Source: Streptomyces silaceus (GTDB lineage: Bacteria > Actinomycetota > Actinomycetes > Streptomycetales > Streptomycetaceae). Taken from it: 40,868 nucleotides of DNA. The notes below the pieces were generated by a model, which made no database searches, was not told the origin of the DNA, and saw only the letters and a list, made by a program, of their open reading frames with translations. The translations under genes were made by a program, and so were the position numbers. Shown here in pieces: positions 37,877 to 40,868 of the stretch. The stretch spans positions 1 to 40,868 of the forward strand of contig NZ_LIRJ01000435.1 in the NCBI RefSeq assembly GCF_001419745.1, written 5' to 3'. Positions within the stretch are counted from its first letter, which is position 1. The number at the start of each line of letters is the position of its first letter.

Positions 37877-39175
37877 ATGACGGCTCAGCAGAACGACCCG
37901 TACCTGATCATCTCCTCCGACTGCCACGCCGGACTCCCCACCGAGGAGTACCGGCCCTATCTCGACAGCCGCTTCCACCGGGACTTCGACCAGTTCCTCG
38001 GCGAGCGCGACGCCCGCCGGGAGGAGGCGACGCGGCTCGGCATCCGCAACGACGCGTTCGCCGCCAAGTGGTTCCAGGACAACGAGGAGGGCCTGCGCGG
38101 CGGCTGGGACACCGCGCAGCGCCTCAAGGAACTGGACGGCGACGGGGTGGCCGCCGAGGTCGTCTTCCCCGACGCGGACGCCGTGGACAGCCGGACGGCG
38201 GCGCCGTTCGGGGTGGGCCTCGGCCTCTCCGGCGACCAGGACCCCGGCCTCGGCATGGCGGGCGCGCAGGCGCACAACCGCTGGCTCGCCGAGTTCGTGT
38301 CCGAGCACCCCGAACGGCACTGCGGCGTCGCGCTGCTGCCCGTCACCGGCGAGGTGGACCGCGTCGTCGCCGAGGTGCACCGCGCCAAGGAGTCGGGGCT
38401 CGGCGCGCTGATGATCCCGTCCATGTGGGTCGACAAGGCGCCCTACCACGACCGGCGTTACGACCCCGTGTGGGCCGCGGCGGCCGAGTGCGCGATGCCG
38501 CTGGTCACGCACTCCGGGGCGGCGCCCCGCCACGAGTACGGCGACCACCTCGGGATCTACGTCTCCGAAGTGACCTGGTGGCCCGCGCGGCCGCTGTGGT
38601 TCCTGCTCTGGTCCGGGGTCTTCGAGCGCCACCCCGGCCTCAGGTTCGGTGTCGCGGAGTCCGGTTGCTGGTGGCTGCCGAACCTCCTGTGGTTCATGGA
38701 CCGCCTCTACCTGGGCGCGCACGGCGGCAAGAAGCTCTCCCCGTTCGCGGAGCTGAAGCGCGCCCCGCACGAGTACCTCGACCGGCAGGTCTTCGTCTGC
38801 GCCACCAACACCAAGCGCCGCGAGCTCGCCCAGCGCTACGAGATCGGCGTCGACAACATCCTGTGGGGCAGCGACTTCCCGCACCCCGAGGGCACCTGGC
38901 CCGACACGCGCGCGTGGCTGCGGAAGACCTTCCACGACATCCCGGTGACGGAGACCCGGCGCATGCTGGGCCTGGCCGCCGCCGAGGTGTTCGGCTTCGA
39001 CACCGACAAGCTGGCGCCGCTGGCGCGCCGCATCGGTCCCACCCCCGCCGACCTCGGCCAGGACGCGAGCGACACCGGCCAGGCGGCGGTCGAGGCGTCC
39101 TGGGCGCGCTCGCGCGAGGTGGGCCGCCACTGGCTGACCGACCACGACTTCCCGGTACTGGGGGCGGACGCATGA
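37877..39175 (+). CDS. Amidohydrolase-2 family hydrolase (first of two)
   Basis: A 432-residue TIM-barrel amidohydrolase of the ACMSD/amidohydrolase-2 type. Metal-site features: SSDCHAG near the N-terminus (shortened from the usual HxH), MPLVTHSGAAPRHEY, and NILWGSDFPHPEG with the terminal Asp. Such enzymes hydrolyse or decarboxylate ring-cleavage or amide substrates. ATG 37877 is used; GTG 37874 is in frame. The stop overlaps the next gene by 4 bp (ATGA). It differs from the second amidohydrolase in the mid-domain (WWPARPLWFLLWSGVFERHPGL). Confidence 0.9.
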   Translation: MTAQQNDPYLIISSDCHAGLPTEEYRPYLDSRFHRDFDQFLGERDARREEATRLGIRNDAFAAKWFQDNEEGLRGGWDTAQRLKELDGDGVAAEVVFPDADAVDSRTAAPFGVGLGLSGDQDPGLGMAGAQAHNRWLAEFVSEHPERHCGVALLPVTGEVDRVVAEVHRAKESGLGALMIPSMWVDKAPYHDRRYDPVWAAAAECAMPLVTHSGAAPRHEYGDHLGIYVSEVTWWPARPLWFLLWSGVFERHPGLRFGVAESGCWWLPNLLWFMDRLYLGAHGGKKLSPFAELKRAPHEYLDRQVFVCATNTKRRELAQRYEIGVDNILWGSDFPHPEGTWPDTRAWLRKTFHDIPVTETRRMLGLAAAEVFGFDTDKLAPLARRIGPTPADLGQDASDTGQAAVEASWARSREVGRHWLTDHDFPVLGADA

Positions 39176-40425
39176 GCGCGCAGGACACCACCGAGGACCG
39201 CTACACCGTCATCTCGGCCGACTGCCACGCGGGGGCCGACCTCCTGGACTACCGGGACTACCTGGAGTCCCGCCACCACGACGCGTTCGACGCGTGGGCG
39301 GCCACGTACGTCAATCCGTACGAGGACCTGCTCGCGGACACCGCCGACCGCAACTGGAACTCCGACCGCCGCATCGCCGAGCTCGAAGAGGACGGCATCG
39401 TCGCCGAGGTCGTCTTCCCGAACACCATCCCGCCGTTCTTCCCCTCGGCCTCCCTGATGGCACCGGCCCCCACCCGCGAGGAGTTCGAGCAGCGCTGGGC
39501 CGGGCTGCGCGCCCACAACCGCTGGCTCGCGGACTTCTGCGCGGCGGCCCCGGGGCGCAGGGCGGGCGTCTTCCAGATCCTCCTGAACGACGTCGAGCAG
39601 GCCGTCCAGGAGATCCGCTGGGCGGCGAAGGCAGGCCTGACCGGCGGCCTCATGCTGCCCGGCACCCCGCCGGGCTCGGGCCTGCCGGAGCTCTACTCGG
39701 CGGCGTACGACCCGATCTGGTCGGCCTGCGCCGAGCTGGGCGTGCCGGTCAACCACCACGCGGGCTCGGCCTCGCCGCCGCTGGGCGAGGAGCCGGCCGC
39801 GCGCGCGGTGTTCATGGTCGAGACGACGTGGTTCTCGCACCGGGCGCTGTGGCACCTCGTCTTCGGCGGGGCCTTCCGCCGCCACCCGGAGCTGAAGCTG
39901 GTCCTCACCGAGCAGGGCTCGGGGTGGATCCCCGGGGTGCTCGGCATGCTGGACTACTACCACGGGCGGCTGGTCGCGGCGGCGTCGAAGAAGGACGCGG
40001 CGGGAACGGCCGAGTCGAAGTTCGGCGCCGGGCTCGCCGAGTCGATGGGCAAGGGCCCCTCCGAGGTGTGGCGGGACAACTGCTTCGTGGGCGCGAGCTT
40101 CATGCGCCCCCACGAGGCGGCCCTGCGCGACCGCATCGGCCTCGACAAGATCATGTGGGGCAGCGACTACCCGCACGACGAGGGCACCCACCCCTTCTCG
40201 CGCGAGGGCCTGCGCATCGCCTACGCCGGGCTGCCCAGGGACGAGATCGCGGCGATGGTCGGCGGCAACGCGGCCCGCGTCTACGGCTTCGACCTGGAGC
40301 GGCTCGGGCGGATCGCCGCGCGCGTGGGACCCACGGTCCAGGAACTGGACGAACCCCTCGAGGAGACGCCCGCCGGCGCGACCAGCCCGGTGTTCGCCCC
40401 GGGAGGGTCGGTCCGGGTCTGGTGA
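39172..40425 (+). CDS. Amidohydrolase-2 family hydrolase (second of two)
   Basis: A 417-residue paralogue-like amidohydrolase: SADCHAGAD at the N-terminus, VPVNHHAGSASPP, and KIMWGSDYPHDEGTHPF. The two share the DCHAG, HNRWLADF/HNRWLAEF, LWHLVFGGAF/LWFLLWSGVF and GSDxPH landmarks, so they are related, but the substrate pockets differ. Two such enzymes side by side may form a heteromer or act on successive intermediates. It begins inside the previous stop (ATGA) and is the last gene of the operon before a separate gene. Confidence 0.9.
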   Translation: MSAQDTTEDRYTVISADCHAGADLLDYRDYLESRHHDAFDAWAATYVNPYEDLLADTADRNWNSDRRIAELEEDGIVAEVVFPNTIPPFFPSASLMAPAPTREEFEQRWAGLRAHNRWLADFCAAAPGRRAGVFQILLNDVEQAVQEIRWAAKAGLTGGLMLPGTPPGSGLPELYSAAYDPIWSACAELGVPVNHHAGSASPPLGEEPAARAVFMVETTWFSHRALWHLVFGGAFRRHPELKLVLTEQGSGWIPGVLGMLDYYHGRLVAAASKKDAAGTAESKFGAGLAESMGKGPSEVWRDNCFVGASFMRPHEAALRDRIGLDKIMWGSDYPHDEGTHPFSREGLRIAYAGLPRDEIAAMVGGNAARVYGFDLERLGRIAARVGPTVQELDEPLEETPAGATSPVFAPGGSVRVW

Positions 40426-40449
40426 GCCCCGTGGTGCGATGCTCCCTGG

Positions 40450-40868
40450 ATGACGGAAGCAACGCACGACGAAGCGCACGGCGGTGCCCTCGGCACCCGG
40501 CTCAACTGGCTGCGGGCCGCCGTGCTGGGGGCGAACGACGGCATCGTGTCCACCGCGGGACTCGTCGTCGGCGTCGCGGGCGCCACCGGCGACCGCAGCA
40601 CTCTGCTGACGGCGGGTCTCGCGGGGCTCCTCGCCGGGTCCATGTCCATGGCCGCGGGCGAATACGTCTCCGTGTCCACGCAGCGCGACTCGGAGAAGGC
40701 CGCCCTGGCCGTGGAGAAGCGCGAGCTGCGCGAGCAGCCCGAGGCGGAACTGGCCGAGCTGACCGACCTCCTCGAAGAGCGCGGGCTCAGCCGCGAGGTG
40801 GCCCGCGAGGCCGCCGAGCAGCTCACCGAGCGGGACGCGCTGCGCGCCCACGCGCGCGTGGAGCTCGG
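40450..40868 (+). CDS. VIT1/CCC1-family iron/manganese transporter, partial (3' end outside window)
   Basis: The visible 139 residues are the N-terminal part of a VIT1/CCC1 family protein: first helix with LRAAVLGANDGIVSTAGLVVGVAGA, then LLAGSMSMAAGEYVSVSTQRDSEKAAL, the family landmark for metal transport. A charged helical region follows (LREQPEAELAELTDLLEERGLSREVAREAAEQLTERDAL). The frame is open to the last base, so the gene is truncated by the window edge. ATG 40450 is 24 bp after the amidohydrolase stop. It would move Fe2+ or Mn2+ out of the cytoplasm or into storage. Confidence 0.9.
   Translation, partial: MTEATHDEAHGGALGTRLNWLRAAVLGANDGIVSTAGLVVGVAGATGDRSTLLTAGLAGLLAGSMSMAAGEYVSVSTQRDSEKAALAVEKRELREQPEAELAELTDLLEERGLSREVAREAAEQLTERDALRAHARVEL

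Noticed and set aside
38836..40851. 671-residue minus-strand frame opposite the amidohydrolases and VIT1 gene
   Set aside because: Shadow of three sense genes with clear families.

Overview
This window is chromosomal DNA from a high-GC actinomycete, almost certainly Streptomyces or a close relative. The evidence is very high GC in third codon positions, many GTG starts, 4-bp stop/start overlaps (ATGA, GTGA), leaderless genes with a TANNNT hexamer 6-8 bases before the start codon, and typical Streptomyces families (HpdR-type Lrp regulator with HPPD, OpuC-type osmolyte transporter with CBS domains, an expanded Asp23/AmaP cluster, a 73-residue HTH protein). I see no phage, insertion sequence, CRISPR array or rRNA. 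One tRNA (Cys, GCA) is present.

Layout. 1-3.7 kb: iron-sulfur and molybdopterin subunits of a xanthine-dehydrogenase-type enzyme (any FAD subunit would lie before the window) and a small P-loop kinase, then a 13-bp tandem repeat. 3.8-6.7 kb: a membrane-anchored unknown, tRNA-Cys with promoter and terminator, a stand-alone maltokinase-cap-like protein, a DinB-fold protein, and a small membrane protein that seems to start at ACG. 6.8-12.2 kb: MFS exporter behind a triple 17-bp repeat, SF2 helicase, IclR regulator with a structured leader, secreted Lon-like S16 protease, and a tiny conserved-looking ORF. 12.2-17.2 kb (minus strand): ArsR-like regulator with a 17-bp-arm inverted repeat over its promoter, a four-gene OpuC-type glycine betaine/choline ABC operon, and an Lrp/AsnC regulator. 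17.3-26.5 kb: HPPD; a TPR protein whose tail reads into a dispersed Streptomyces repeat; a GlcD-like oxidase whose C-terminal half is replaced by a HEAT-like protein (apparent deletion fusion); VOC protein; YpfJ-type metallopeptidase; PQQ-like-repeat membrane protein; ABC-F protein with a 10-codon leader ORF; small HTH protein. 26.6-30.6 kb: a crotonase and a six-gene Asp23/Gls24-AmaP envelope cluster. 30.6-35.4 kb (minus strand): GH15 with a catalytically atypical SDR, SURF1, a zinc-binding small protein, and an epsilon-type exonuclease with a BRCT-like tail. 35.4-40.4 kb: a TetR regulator divergent from an acetoacetate-decarboxylase-like protein, SDR and two amidohydrolases, an apparent uncharacterised catabolic operon. 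The window ends inside a VIT1/CCC1-type Fe/Mn transporter gene.

How the genes work together. The Lrp-type regulator sits between hpd (tyrosine catabolism) and the osmolyte transporter and could affect both. The Asp23-like proteins, their membrane anchors and a divergent double-domain relative look like one envelope-associated assembly. The TetR cluster has a perfect TGTAAC-N3-GTTACA operator covering the regulator's own promoter and probably handles a carbonyl or carboxylic substrate. The strongest candidates for something new are the GlcD/HEAT chimera, the expanded Asp23-fold cluster, the TetR-amidohydrolase cluster, the xanthine-dehydrogenase-like enzyme with a dismantled molybdenum site, and the ABC-F leader peptide.
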